A stretch of 64,000 bases of DNA from Linanthus parryae (taxonomy: Eukaryota; Streptophyta; Magnoliopsida; Ericales; Polemoniaceae): NCBI GenBank assembly GCA_023055425.1, contig JALGPY010000004.1, positions 58,179,718 through 58,243,717 of the forward strand, read 5' to 3'. The position numbers were made by a program, and so were the translations under genes. Under the pieces are notes generated by a model. It was not told the origin of the DNA. It saw nothing but the letters and a program-made list of their open reading frames with translations, and ran no database searches. This document shows positions 37,323 through 47,599 of the stretch, piece after piece. Each line of letters opens with the position of its first letter. Position 1 is the stretch's first letter.

Positions 37323-37587
37323 CTCCCTCCGTCCTGCAAAGATAGTCTATATTTCTATTTTGGTCTGTCCCAAAATGCTTGTCACTTAAATTTTCAAGGC
37401 AACAAATATAATGAAGTTTCAAAACTACCCATTTATATTCAATACAATTAATCTTGGAGATAAAAAAATCAAGGATAATAATAGTGGAAATATTATGTCA
37501 AAAATTTGTAGTGGGATGCATTAATTGCATGTCTACAAAAAAAAGTTGTAGTTTCAAAAATAGACTATCTTTGCGGGACGGAGGGAG
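37323..37587. mobile_element. Stowaway-like MITE (265 bp)
   Basis: Inverted ends CTCCCTCCGTCCTGCAAAGA and the complement TCTTTGCGGGACGGAGGGAG are flanked by TA on both sides. The CTCCCTCCGT terminus and TA target are diagnostic of Tc1/mariner Stowaway MITEs. Confidence 0.93.
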
Positions 37588-38424
37588 TATATTAAATGGT
37601 TGTTAGTTCTTGAATCTTGTTAATGATCTTAGTATATTGACATGACTAAGATAGGAATTGATAATCAATAAACTAGGGTTTATTTTTTAGGATGGATCGT
37701 TCTTAATTGTTAGTTTTATCTTAATTCAATTGTTCATAATCTATGCTTAATTCTTAATAGGGATGGAGTAATTAATCGGAACCGTTAGTTGGCTAGTGAA
37801 GTGGGTGACAGTGACTTTAACTAGCCAGGATGAGATACGAGCACCAATCCGGAATCACCGAGACCGAAAAGGAGAAGTGTTAGGATTGGCCTAGTGTGGG
37901 TAGTTTCGGTAGGATTATTCTGCTGTTCCGTGAAACGGTGGACCGACAGGACCCGTTATCGTATCAGTAGATGACCTGCTAGAACGTATCGGTAGACAAC
38001 ATGATACCGAGACGATATTGTAGTCAATCGAGACGTAAAATGACATGAGACCGACATGAGATTGTCATAGCCTATTACCCGTCTTGATTAGGATCGAATT
38101 AACATGTTACCCAGATAGTCCGGAAATCGTCTACAGCCCTAGGTGATCTAGAGATCTCCTAGTTTCTCCATATTTGTTCTTTAAAAATAAAAAATACAAA
38201 AATATTAGTTAGTTGTTATTTTAATTCAGTTGCTTGTTTGGGGGCGACAACCACTTTTATCAAAATTATTTCCTCCTGTATCGTACTCTATGTTAATCGA
38301 CTAGTTAAATAATCTCAAGACTGTCCTCGTGGGATCGATAACTTGGGGTTGATATACCACTCCTATATTACTTAACCGTGCACTTGCGCATACGCGTTAG
38401 TTAATCGCGTCAGTGTTGCTACTA

Positions 38425-38938
38425 GACCATTTCACGTGGCCCACATACAGTACGGACATGTCTCTCTTTATGGGCTGCCACCATACCCTGAATTAATTCC
38501 GATAATTTCCACCGGTGTAGCTGTGGACATGATATCAAGAAACATACACTTGGCAGAGTTGCTTAAGACTCGTGTCCTATTTTGGAACTCCACGGGTCTA
38601 TGCGAACACAAGTACTGTCAGGAACTTTTGCTCATTGCACTAGTAGAGAGTTGTGAGATGAAGATGACGCAACGACTAGTTTCTGGAATGACTTGGGCCT
38701 CAAGAGCTTTTCAATATCCGACTTTGGTGGACAAAGTCCCAATGTGAAAGCCTTGTGGGATAACGAGATGGTTGATGTGTCCGTCTACAAAGAGAACTTG
38801 CTTGCAGATGCGATAGTTTTTCGGGGAATAGCCTGGATGTCAAACGGCACATGTATACATAATTTATAGCAAATGCCCTTGGAGTCCTTTTTCTGCCAAG
38901 CCGTCATTGACTTGGGTTATTCCAGCAGTGAGGACTAG
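38425..38938 (+). pseudogene. E2, 3' part
   Basis: Homology to E3 resumes: HVSLYGLPPYPELIPI, MISRNIHLAELL, KTRVLFWNSTG, CEHKYC. The open frame 38436-38747 then loses frame relative to E3 (the ILGGP block is degraded). The nucleotide sequence still matches E3 through the EMVDVSV, KENLLAD and Ser/acidic tail (SSSED, stop near 38938) segments. It is clearly a broken copy. Confidence 0.62.
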
Positions 38939-38939
38939 T

Positions 38940-39840
38940 GGTATTCGATGTTTATGTCGCTTTTATATGTGTGTTATTTGCCTTTGTATGTGGTTGTTGT
39001 TGTTGATTTTGGTGTCAACGAACCAAGTCGTCAATTTTTATTCTTTATTTTTGCAAATTTTCAAGTTTTATTCGAACTACTAATGAACGTATTATTTGAA
39101 CACAACATATAAACAAGAAATTTAATTGATATTTGAGCATCAGTGCAACATAGTGCCTTTACTAATTACTAAATTCGCATTTTACTACTATTTATATAAT
39201 GCCATGGTATACCCCTCCGTTTTCTCTATTTCTATCGATCTGACTTTTTTGACTCGTGTTTGGGTTACTTTGATCCGGTGATTTGGATAGGAAAATGATG
39301 TAATTTTTTGGTAATTTTTTCACCTTATTATAGACCAACTTTTACTCTACAACACCATGGAAATATTATCAAAAACTTCCATCATATTGTTATCCAAATC
39401 AACAGGTTAAAGTGACACACGTAATAGTGACAAAAGTCCATTTGGATAGAAAGAAAGAGAAGTAAGTGGTACTGCCATTCTAGGATACTACCGCACTTTA
39501 ACGCTTTCAGTCAAGTGAAACACTATTGCTAGTGTGAAGTCACCATCAGGGTAGAGTAGAAGGAAAGCAAAGTAGGGTAAAGACATAGCCATGTGTGGGC
39601 CCTTTTTGGACTTGCTTAGTTGCTTTACTTCCCTCAAACGGTGACAAAAGGGAGATAAGTACTACTCGAATATAATACTCCATATATGATATGGATTATT
39701 ACAGATACTACAGTAATAATACGAATGACATTTTCAATGTAGTTGTCAAATATAATAGTGCTTACATTACAATAACAGTTGTGAACATTACATTAATCTT
39801 CTCAAAAAAAAATCACATTATTCTGAAAGAAATGTTTGAC
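38940..39840. other. E2 downstream flank, no gene recognised
   Basis: AT-rich DNA. Near 39535 it contains a GAAGTCACCATCA motif that recurs near 41390, 41495 and 44470, apparently part of the flanking sequence of E copies. Confidence 0.4.
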
Positions 39841-39843
39841 TAA

Positions 39844-40085
39844 AATAAAGTCAGCCATTTTAATTAATTACTTCTACCACTGTATTGGTTAACTAGTTCG
39901 TGCATGTTTGGTATTCCTGCTTTTAATCGCTTGGATTAAAAACATTATGTTTTTTTTAATCATTTGTCAATCAGCCATTTTATTAAATTACTTCTACCAA
40001 TGTATTGATTTACTAGTTTGTGCATGTTTGGTATTCTTGTTTTTAATCGATTTAGATTAAAAACATTGTGCATTTTTTAAATGTT
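39844..40085. repeat. Tandem duplication (~120 bp, 2 units) upstream of E3
   Basis: CAGCCATTTTA(A/T)T, ATTACTTCTACCA, GTGCATGTTTGGTATTC and TTTTAATCG blocks occur in both units in order. The CAGCCATTTTATT block also occurs upstream of E2 near 33782, so the promoter-side sequence of the family is conserved. Confidence 0.7.
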
Positions 40086-40328
40086 TAAACACTATTTTTT
40101 TGTTTGATTTTTTAACGTGTTTTTTCAGTAGGGTTTTTACCACTGTTTTTTTACGGAGACCAATGAAGCTCTTTAACACTACTTATATTGAAATTGATTT
40201 CCATGGCATTGAATAGACAGTGACTTTAGTCAACAAAACTTGGAGTAGTAAATGAAGTTACAAGTTCCCGTAAATGATGATTGAAGTTCCCAAAGGGTAA
40301 ATTCTTTTTATATTTGTATATTTATTTC

Positions 40329-40336
40329 TATAAATA
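40329..40336 (+). promoter_or_regulatory. TATA box upstream of E3
   Basis: TATAAATA lies 48 bp before the E3 start at 40384, with the CACATTCA block between them as in E1 and E2. Confidence 0.5.
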
Positions 40337-40383
40337 CGATTGTGGAATATCCTCAATGGCACATTCACAATTTAGCCTACCTG

Positions 40384-41080
40384 ATGTCTCAAGCTGACCA
40401 CACTACGGCGCTACTTCGACACACACTGACCGATGATACTAGGGTTGAGTTTCCTCTGCCGTCCCATATCTATGAGGCTCACGTGGTGACAACATGTTGC
40501 CTTACGAAGTAATTTGCCAGTAGTGATATAAATAGACCATTTCCCTTTCCCCCAACATTACGGACGTGTCGCTCTTTATGGGCTTCCGCCGGACATTGTA
40601 TCTATTCCGATAATATGAAACGGTGTAGTTGCGAACATGATAGCAAGAAACATATACTTGGCAGAGTTCCTTAATAATCATGTCCCATTTTGGAACTACA
40701 CATGTCGATGCGAATGCAAGTATTGTCCGGCACTTTCATCTATTTACAATACTAGAGAGATGTGTGATGATGCCTTCATCCTCGGCGGTCCTGTTGAGGA
40801 CGAAGCAACAGCTAGTTTCAAGAATGACTTGGGTCTCAAGAGCTCTTCAATATTCGACTTTGGTGGACACGGTCCCAATTTGATAGCCAGCTTGGATAAC
40901 GAGATGGTTGACGTGTCCATCGTCAAAGAGAACTTGCCTGCGGAGTGGGGAAGTATTCGGGGAATAACCTGGCAGGTCAAACAACATATGTATATCGAGG
41001 TCGTAGCAAATTCCCTCATATTCCCTTTTTCGGGAGACGGTTATTAGTCTTATGATGGTTCTTCAAGCAGTGAGGACTAG
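40384..41080 (+). pseudogene. E3: best-preserved copy of the unrecognised coding family
   Basis: The start MSQADHTTALLRHTLTDD leads to EAHVVTTC, then a stop and a frame break between about 40506 and 40620. From 40637 a 136-codon open frame runs in order through MIARNIYLAEFL, VPFWNYTCRCECKYC, AFILGGPVEDEATASF, GGHGPNLI, EMVDVSIVKENL and GITWQVKQHMYIEV. It stops at 41047; the nucleotide tail still encodes a DGSSSSED-stop motif ending at 41080. An intact relative would be roughly 220-260 residues. The function is unknown; a viral origin, a domesticated element or a lineage-specific gene family are all possible. Confidence 0.62.
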
Positions 41081-41640
41081 TGGTGATCGATGGCGGTGTC
41101 GATTTTCTATGTTTGTAATTTGAACTTGTACGTTGTTGATGTTGGTGTCGATGTAGCATGTGTTATTTTTGAATTGTATGTGGTTATTGATGTGTCGAGG
41201 CCCCTTGTTCTTGGTTTTGTGTATATATGGTTTTTTTATAAGTATTTACGGTTTTGTTTGTGATTTGCATTTTTCTGTCCACGAGTTTTTATAAATTTTT
41301 TTCAAACTTTACAACTTAGCACTAGACCTAGCTACCTCCTTTTACTATATTTTTATATGCATTTTATGGTACCAATAATGTGCATAGTGAAGTCACCATC
41401 ATGGAAGATTGGCAGAACCGATCTGGTAGAAGAAAAAAGCAAGTGAAGTGTAGAGTGGGAAGAAAGCAAGACAGTTATTTGACGTGCATAATAAAGTCAC
41501 CATTCAAGGAAAAAGCAAGACAAGGACAAATCATACGGCTGGTTGCTTTCCTTCCATTTTGAGTGTTGCTCTGATGAAAAAAGGTGATATGGTAGTATAA
41601 ATCAAATGTAGTACATATGTGTATGTAGCCAAATGTAATA
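41081..41640. other. E3 downstream flank
   Basis: T-rich sequence follows the E3 tail. Two GTGCATA(G/A)T(G/A)AAGTCACCAT motifs lie near 41381 and 41488. No domain was recognised in the 60-codon frame 41380-41562. Confidence 0.4.
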
Positions 41641-42250
41641 TAAAACTGCATGGGATAATCTAATGACATATTCTATGTGGTTGTCAAAAGTAATTATGTC
41701 ACATATTTCAAAATATCAAACGGTTTACCGTGTCACACTAACCACAGAGAAATTCATGTTAAGAAAGTAGACGTAAATCGTAGAAACAAACATCGCTCAC
41801 TAAAACTTCATAGGATAATCTAAATGAAATATTCAACGTTGTTGTCAAAAGTAATGATGCCACTTGGTTATAATGAAACGGTTCACAGCGCAACACTATC
41901 CACACAAAAATTCCCATTAAGCAAGTAGGCGTGAATCGTAGAAATAAAAAATGTTCACTAAAACTGCATGGGATAATCTAAAGGACAGATTCGATGTTGT
42001 TTTCAAACGTAATCATGCCACATGGTTATAATCAATCGGTTCACAGCATAGCACTAACCACAAAGAAATTCACATTAAGCAAGTAGGCGTCAATTGTAGA
42101 AATAAAAATCTACCACTATAACTGCATGGGATAATCTAAATGACATATTAGATGTTGTCAAATGTAATTATCCCACATAGTTGATTATAATCAAAGGGCT
42201 CACAATGAAACACTAACCACAAAGAAAATCACATGAAACAAGTAGGCTTC
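41640..42250. repeat. ~158-bp tandem array, 4 units, beside E4
   Basis: ACTGCATGGGATAATCTA or a variant starts near 41645, 41805, 41963 and 42121 (steps of 160, 158 and 158). Units carry GTTGTCAAA, CGGTTCACAGC, ACTAACCACA(A/G)AGAAATTCA and AAGTAGGCGT. A single diverged unit lies at the corresponding place beside E5 (about 44760-44930), and a fainter trace is near 39700-39830. Confidence 0.85.
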
Positions 42251-42269
42251 ATAGAAAAAAACATTGATC

Positions 42270-43010
42270 ACTACTACTCCTCTTTACTAGAAGAACCCTC
42301 ATCTGAGGATCATTGGTGAGGTACTCATCTGGAGAATCATCTGTGAGGTCCTCATCACATGAATCAACGAGGGGGTCCATATCTGACGAATCAACAATGG
42401 GGTCATCTGTGTACTCTTGGGCATAGCGAATAGCATCAGTATAAATGTCAGGATATACATGCACCGTTAATCGACGGGTTTGACAGGTTATGTCCCCAAC
42501 TTCGACGAACTACTCGGTCACCACCACATTTTTAGCAAATCATCCCACTTCACTGTCACATTTGGACTCTGTCCACTGAAGATGGATATTGCCGAGCCTT
42601 CGCAGCCAATTTCACAACAGAGACCAACTGTTTTAATCATACGGTATGTAGATGTAGACATGCATTTCTTGTTCTATAAATTATTATAGCATCAAACACA
42701 TAAGTCTGCATGCTAGAAAATTAAGCAAACATTTAAGCATAAGGAAAATTAGCATTAACCTACTAATAAAATTGCATCCCAATAGAACAAAACACAACAC
42801 ATTGAGTCAACTATCCTTCATTGGGTAAGTCGCGTTGACAAGGTAGGCCTCGTTGTCATCAGCGAACATATCAAACTCCCTACGTCCTTCTATGAGTGTG
42901 CGTTGTTTAATTACCGCATTTGGTTGTCGTGATCCATTTGTGAGGTCTTGAAGAGGGAATATTGGCGATGAATGTAGAATGGTTATTGTGAATGCATGCA
43001 TACATCTATT
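42270..43010 (-). pseudogene. E4: minus-strand copy with a lost middle
   Basis: The minus strand shows the N-terminal segment (QRTLIEGRREFDMF, NEAYLVNATYP), then about 190 bp without homology (42620-42810). It resumes with CEGSAISIFSGQSPNVTVKW and NVVVTE, then after a stop DITCQTRRLTVHVYPDIY and a long acidic stretch (EYTDDP, VDSSDMDP, DEDLTDDSPDE). The final GSSSKEE-stop tail is near 42274. The FWN/cysteine block is missing. The acidic C-terminus is longer than in E1-E3. Confidence 0.58.
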
Positions 43011-43055
43011 TGTACAAAAGACCTTGACTTCAACACTTATTTTGAATGCATGCAT

Positions 43056-43288
43056 ACATCTAGTTCATTGTTTCTGTCATTCTCAGTGGTAATTTGTGAT
43101 GGAAAAAACAAATGAAAAATAAAAACAGATAAAACGTGGAAAAATAGATGGGAACAGTGTTGTCCTTATTCAGTTGTGAATAGTCACTTTACAAATGATG
43201 GGAATAGTGTTGTATTTTTGTAAAAGTAACCATTATACTACTACTAGTACTTACTGCTTACTACAACATACTACCACCTCCCCATATA
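43056..43288. other. Upstream flank of E4
   Basis: It carries repeated GAATGCATGCATACATCTA segments (42990 and 43041), the first shared with the E5 flank near 58240. No separate gene is seen. Confidence 0.4.
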
Positions 43289-44416
43289 CTCCCTCCGTTT
43301 CGCCAGATTCTTCAAAATTTCCTTTTTGAGTGTTTCGCCAGATTCTTCAAAATTTCCAAATATGGAAACTTTAAAACTGACAAAATACAACTATACCCTT
43401 TCTTAAAAAACTCAAACCCACCTTTTAATTGGGCTTAACTAACCAGATTTTATATTAAACCTGATTAATTAAGCCCAACCCAAGTATCCCACCCTTAATG
43501 TTTTTAACCTAAATCTAAAAAACCCATCTCACTCACAGCCGCTCATCTCCCTCTCACTCATGCTCTCCATCCTCTCTTCTCCACTCCTCCCAAACCCATC
43601 TTCTCCACTCCTCCCACACCCATCTGCTCCACTCCTCCCAAACCCATCTGCTCCACAAAGAGACCTCCCAAACCCATCTGCTCCACAAAGAGATGAAGAG
43701 AAAGAGAGAGAGGGAGATGGAGAGAGCAGATCGACCTTCTCCATCCCCATCTCCATCGATCTGCTCCGTCTCCATCTCTCTGTCTCTCGATCTCCTCAAC
43801 TCCGCCGTTGCAGAACAGTGGGAGGAAGAAGAAGGTGAAGAGCAGCTTTGTGGTGGATGCGGCGAGGTCGACGGCGGCGGTGTCTTTCGGCGTCCTTGGC
43901 AGCGGCGAGGTCGACGGCGGCGGTGTCTTTCGGCGGCAGCGGCATCCTTACGGCAGTGGCATCCTACTCCTGCTTTCTTCGTCATATTCTTCTCCTGCTC
44001 TTTTTTATTCTCTCTTTCTTCTTCTTTTCTTCTCCTCATTTTTGAAGATCTGTTAAATTTTAATTTTTGTGATGTTAAATCTGTAGATCTGTTAAATTTT
44101 AATTTTTGTGATGTTAAATCTGTTAAATTTTAATTTTTGTGATGTTAAATCTGTTCATGGTGATGTGTTCTGTGTGTTCTTGTTGGTGTTAATCTAAGAT
44201 GTTTGCTGAAGAAGGTGGATTTGAGAGGGTTAAATGTTTGTTGTTGAATCTGTTCATAGTGATATGTTCTTGGGTGTTCTTGGTCTTAATCTAAGAGGTG
44301 AGTGGATGTGAAGGGGTGGAATTAATAAAAGAAGAAGGGGTAAAATAGTAAATTGGGTGGGTTTCTTAATCCCCGTGCCCATAAAGTTTTTGAAGTATCT
44401 AGTGAAACGGAGGGAG
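43289..44416. mobile_element. Unusually large Stowaway-like element (1128 bp) with internal repeats
   Basis: Ends CTCCCTCCGTTTCGCCAGAT and, inverted, CTCCCTCCGTTTCACTAGAT are flanked by TA on both sides (43287-43288 and 44417-44418). The left end has a partial second copy of the terminal region 30 bp further in. Inside are a CT-rich minisatellite with (CC)CATCTGCTCCAC units (43570-43695), a GC-rich leader-like stretch with a duplicated GCGGCGAGGTCGACGGCGG block, and three ~37-bp repeats with GTTAAATTTTAATTTTTG (44050-44150). The interior may be captured gene DNA; the open frames through it are low-complexity. Confidence 0.85.
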
Positions 44417-44418
44417 TA

Positions 44419-44735
44419 CTATATATGGATGGTAATACTTTTTTTACTTTAAAATGTGCATAAGGAAGTCACCATCATAGAAAAGTCTATTTACTACTAA
44501 GAGGAAATATCGTGTTTTCTTGTTCATTATGGATTAGGTGGTAAAATGACAACCATCAGATGTATTGTACATCCAAGCGATGCGAGTCTTTAGCTAAAGG
44601 AGGAAGGACCCAGTAGACGCCTTTTGGGAAATAGGGATCACACCTTTTGTCCTTTTCTAAATGGGGGGACCGAAAATTATTAATGAGTATAAAGGTAGGT
44701 GTTGCTCAAATGAAAAAAAAAAAGTGATATAACCA
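44419..44735. other. Spacer with a repeated AAGTCACCATCA motif
   Basis: GTGCATAAGGAAGTCACCATCATAG near 44455 resembles the E3 downstream flank. No gene is seen. Confidence 0.4.
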
Positions 44736-44935
44736 TCAACTATGTCGAATGTAATAATAGGATATGGAAGACGACAAATATCGAAATAATCCAAATGACA
44801 TAATCGATGTTATTGTCAAATATAATTATGCTACATAGTTGGTTGTAATCAAACGGCTCACGGCGTAAATACTAACCACAAAGAAATTCAAATTAAGCAT
44901 GTAGGCGTAAATCATAGAAACAAACATCGATCAGT

Positions 44936-45736
44936 ACTACTCCTCAGTAAGAACCCTCATCTGACGAGTCATCCTCCTAAGTTCTTCGCTCACTCGTATT
45001 TGACTAATCAACGGTTGGGTCCACCTCAGCACTCGAATAACCCTCGATGGGGTCATCTACATACTCGAGGGTATATATAATAGCATCCGTGTAAGTATGA
45101 CGGTCTAAATGCACCGTTAATTGATGGGTGCTGTTCCAAGATTCAAAAACTCCTCAGTCACGACCACATCAACCAGCAAATCATCTCACTTCAGTGTAAC
45201 ATTTGGACCCCGTCCCTTGTAGTTGGATATTGCCGACCCCTCGCGGCCAATTTCACTCCAGAGACTCATTGTCGTTTCATTCTTGGATGGACCACCAAGT
45301 ATGACAAGAACATCAGGATTGTGTGTGTCACTGATAAACTAAATTCCTTCATGAAATTTGGATAGGCGAATACCCGCTCAGTTCCAAAATAAGACACGAT
45401 TCCTAAGCCGCCGTGCGAACTCTCTGTGTGATGCAATATAGCTCTCAGCTTTGAGGGTGGATACCACGTTTGCATTGTCTAGCTTCAGCAGGAGGGCATC
45501 AATAAATGCCCATTTATAATTATAGGAGAATTCGCGGGTCGAAGATTGAACACGAACGACGAAATCCTCGGTAAGGTAAGTCGTGGTGACTAGGCGGGCC
45601 TCCTATTGATCGTCAAACATATCAAACTCCTTACGTTCTTCTATGAGTGCGCGTCGTCTTATCCCTGGAAAGTGGTTGTCGTGAGCTATTTTTGAGGTCC
45701 TGAGGAGGGAACAGTGTGCTAAACTCGGAAGGGGGT
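44936..45736 (-). pseudogene. E5: minus-strand copy with many stops, upstream flank cut off by element B
   Basis: Minus-strand fragments in family order: RALIEERKEFDMF near 45640, EARLVTTTYLTEDFV near 45590, a segment not kept in E1-E4 (YKWAFIDALLLKLDNANV, about 45500), NRVLFWN, then DVLVILGGPSKNETTMSLW and GSAISNYKGRGPNVTLK near 45200, and VDVVVTEEFLN near 45140. The tail DEGSY is near 44945. Stops and frame changes interrupt it repeatedly. Its upstream flank continues at 58187 beyond element B. Confidence 0.6.
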
Positions 45737-46603
45737 TGTACACACAAATTTATGCTAATGGAAACAAGAGCGAGAAATTCGGTTTCAAATATATTTTATT
45801 GATGAAATAAATAGTGGATTATAATCTCTGATAATAAATTTCTTAACATTAATTAAATCCCCTGATTCTTCTCCTGAAACGTCGAACGAGGGCTTCGCAG
45901 CTTGATCTCGGATCGAACGGATTAGCGGCCTTCAATTCTGACGAAGAACGCGATGAAGGTCTTTGAAGATCACAAACGCCGATCGAGGGCTTCAGAGGCT
46001 TGATCTCGGATCGAACGGATGAATATCTTCGATGTTGGTGAAGAACCGGATGAACGCCTTGAAGAACACGAAGAACGGCTTGAAGATCTTCGAGTTTCTT
46101 GAAGAGCGCGGATGGAGATCTTCAACGGCTTGAAGAAATCGATGATTATCTTCGAAGAACTTGATGAAGAACTTCGAAGAGCTTGATGATGATAAATCTT
46201 CAGGGCTTTAGCAGCTTGATCTTCAGAGCTCTCCTTGCAAGATGTAGTTGCATGTCATGCCTAGGGATGGCCCCTTTATATAGGCATGGGCCGACTTGTT
46301 GGCGAAGATAGAAAATAAATAATATTTATTATTTATTCAATTTCTGCATCAATTTGACAAGTGGCGCAATGTGTTTGGCCTTACTTGTTGACTTTAGGCC
46401 ATGTCATGTCACTGACATGGCATCGCCATAAGCAGTCCTTGCTAGCAAATAAGTTTTGTCTCACTCACAATTCACTCCCCCAGAAATTAATTAATTCTTA
46501 GGGGCATTAATTTGGAGGCAAGTGCTATTTGATCCCACCATTTGAATATGTCATAAAAGACACGTCGCTTTACTTTATTGGCCACGAAATTTGCGTGTCT
46601 ACA
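45737..46603 (-). repeat. 3' LTR of B copy 2 (867 bp)
   Basis: It aligns with 57336-58186 over its whole length with small indels, including the GAACTTGATGAAGA repeats near 46160. On the minus strand it starts TGTAGACACGCAAATTTCG. Confidence 0.93.
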
Positions 46604-46620
46604 AATGCCCCCTCGAGACT
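46604..46620 (-). other. Polypurine tract of element B
   Basis: The minus strand reads TCTCGAGGGGGCATT directly before the LTR start TGTAGACA. This is the position and composition used to prime plus-strand DNA, and a form common in plant gypsy elements. Confidence 0.8.
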
Positions 46621-47071
46621 TGTTTGCCGGATTTTATGCTTTGTTGGCGTAACGAGTCTCGATAAAAATTTCATCTATGCGAACTTTGCCGGCTTTTAAC
46701 TTAACGATTTCTCCCGAATGGATTTAACTGCCCCATCACTTTCTTCGATCCCAATTATTCTGGAATTGACGTGCTTGGATGGTCACGCTGAGTCTTTTTT
46801 TCTAGTTGCTGTAACCAAACCATAGAAGTAGCTCCTTTGGTTGTCACAACCCACATAGTCAGGGATGCGCAGAGTTTGATGGATTTTTTGACCATTTTTC
46901 TCATTTATGTCCCCCTTCAATGATTGGGCTGTACTAGTAAAGGAAATAATTCCTAAAACGAATCATATTGTTGCGGCCAAAAGATTATTTATATATTTTT
47001 TCCTTTAAGAAAAAGTTTTGTTGCATTCTATGGTAACACTCTAGAACTATCTTTTAGCCGTCCCGAACCTC

Positions 47072-47079
47072 TATATAAG
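47072..47079 (+). promoter_or_regulatory. TATA box antisense to element B
   Basis: TATATAAG sits in CCTCTATATAAGCGAGG on the plus strand, opposite to gag. It is followed by a CT-rich leader-like stretch, with TTTACATTCTTCGTTCTTGC about 50 bp downstream and a TTGCAG acceptor-like site near 47200. The arrangement looks like a real plant promoter and leader, but transcription is only inferred. Confidence 0.45.
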
Positions 47080-47599
47080 CGAGGGTCGCCTCTTTTTTAG
47101 AAGCAGTGGTAGTACTTCTTAGGTTTTACATTCTTCGTTCTTGCTCTCTTTGCTAGCTTCTCTTCTAACGTCTTTTTTTTGTTCACTCTTGCAGGAAGAA
47201 GCTGTTATCGTTACATTTTCTTTCAACTTCCTCTTGAAGCTGCCGACATGATAGTCGATTACAATCTCCGCCCATGATGCCGCTTTCTGCTGCTTTGTTA
47301 TTTTTCTCCATTCTCAGGCCGTTCTGGATCTCTCTCTTGGCATTAGGATAGATGATTTTCGTTACAGTCTCAAGTTGTTATTTCTCTCTACCGCTGCCAT
47401 TTGCGAAGGATGATGAAGTCTCAACTTCGTCCTGAACTTGTCGCACCGCCCTTGTTCTTGTTGCGGCAGCGACCTTACAACTGCAATAATAATTTGTCGC
47501 ACCTCCCGTTCTGTTCTTGTTGCTATTTGGTGTGCCCCTGACAAGGGGTCCTTGTTACTTTGACGCTTTAGGCGAAGAACATAAAGCAGACCTCGCTTC

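Larger units (their letters stand above)
34139..38412 (+). mobile_element. Solo LTR (probably Ty3/gypsy, Athila/Tat-like) inside E2
   Basis: The two halves of E2 are separated here by about 4.27 kb. Removing the nested CACTA element and MITE leaves about 1.67 kb with TG...CA ends (TGTGGTTTTCGTG at 34139 to CGCGTCA at 38412). The right end has GGGATCGATAACTTGG and CGTGCACTTGCGCA, phrases that I know from the 3' ends of plant gypsy LTRs preceding the primer-binding site. No internal region or pol is present, hence solo LTR. A target duplication could not be confirmed, so the exact ends are provisional. Confidence 0.55.

Noticed and set aside
43529..44133. Several overlapping 80-160-codon frames on both strands
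   Set aside because: Low-complexity CT-rich and GGC-rich repeats inside the large Stowaway-like element explain them.
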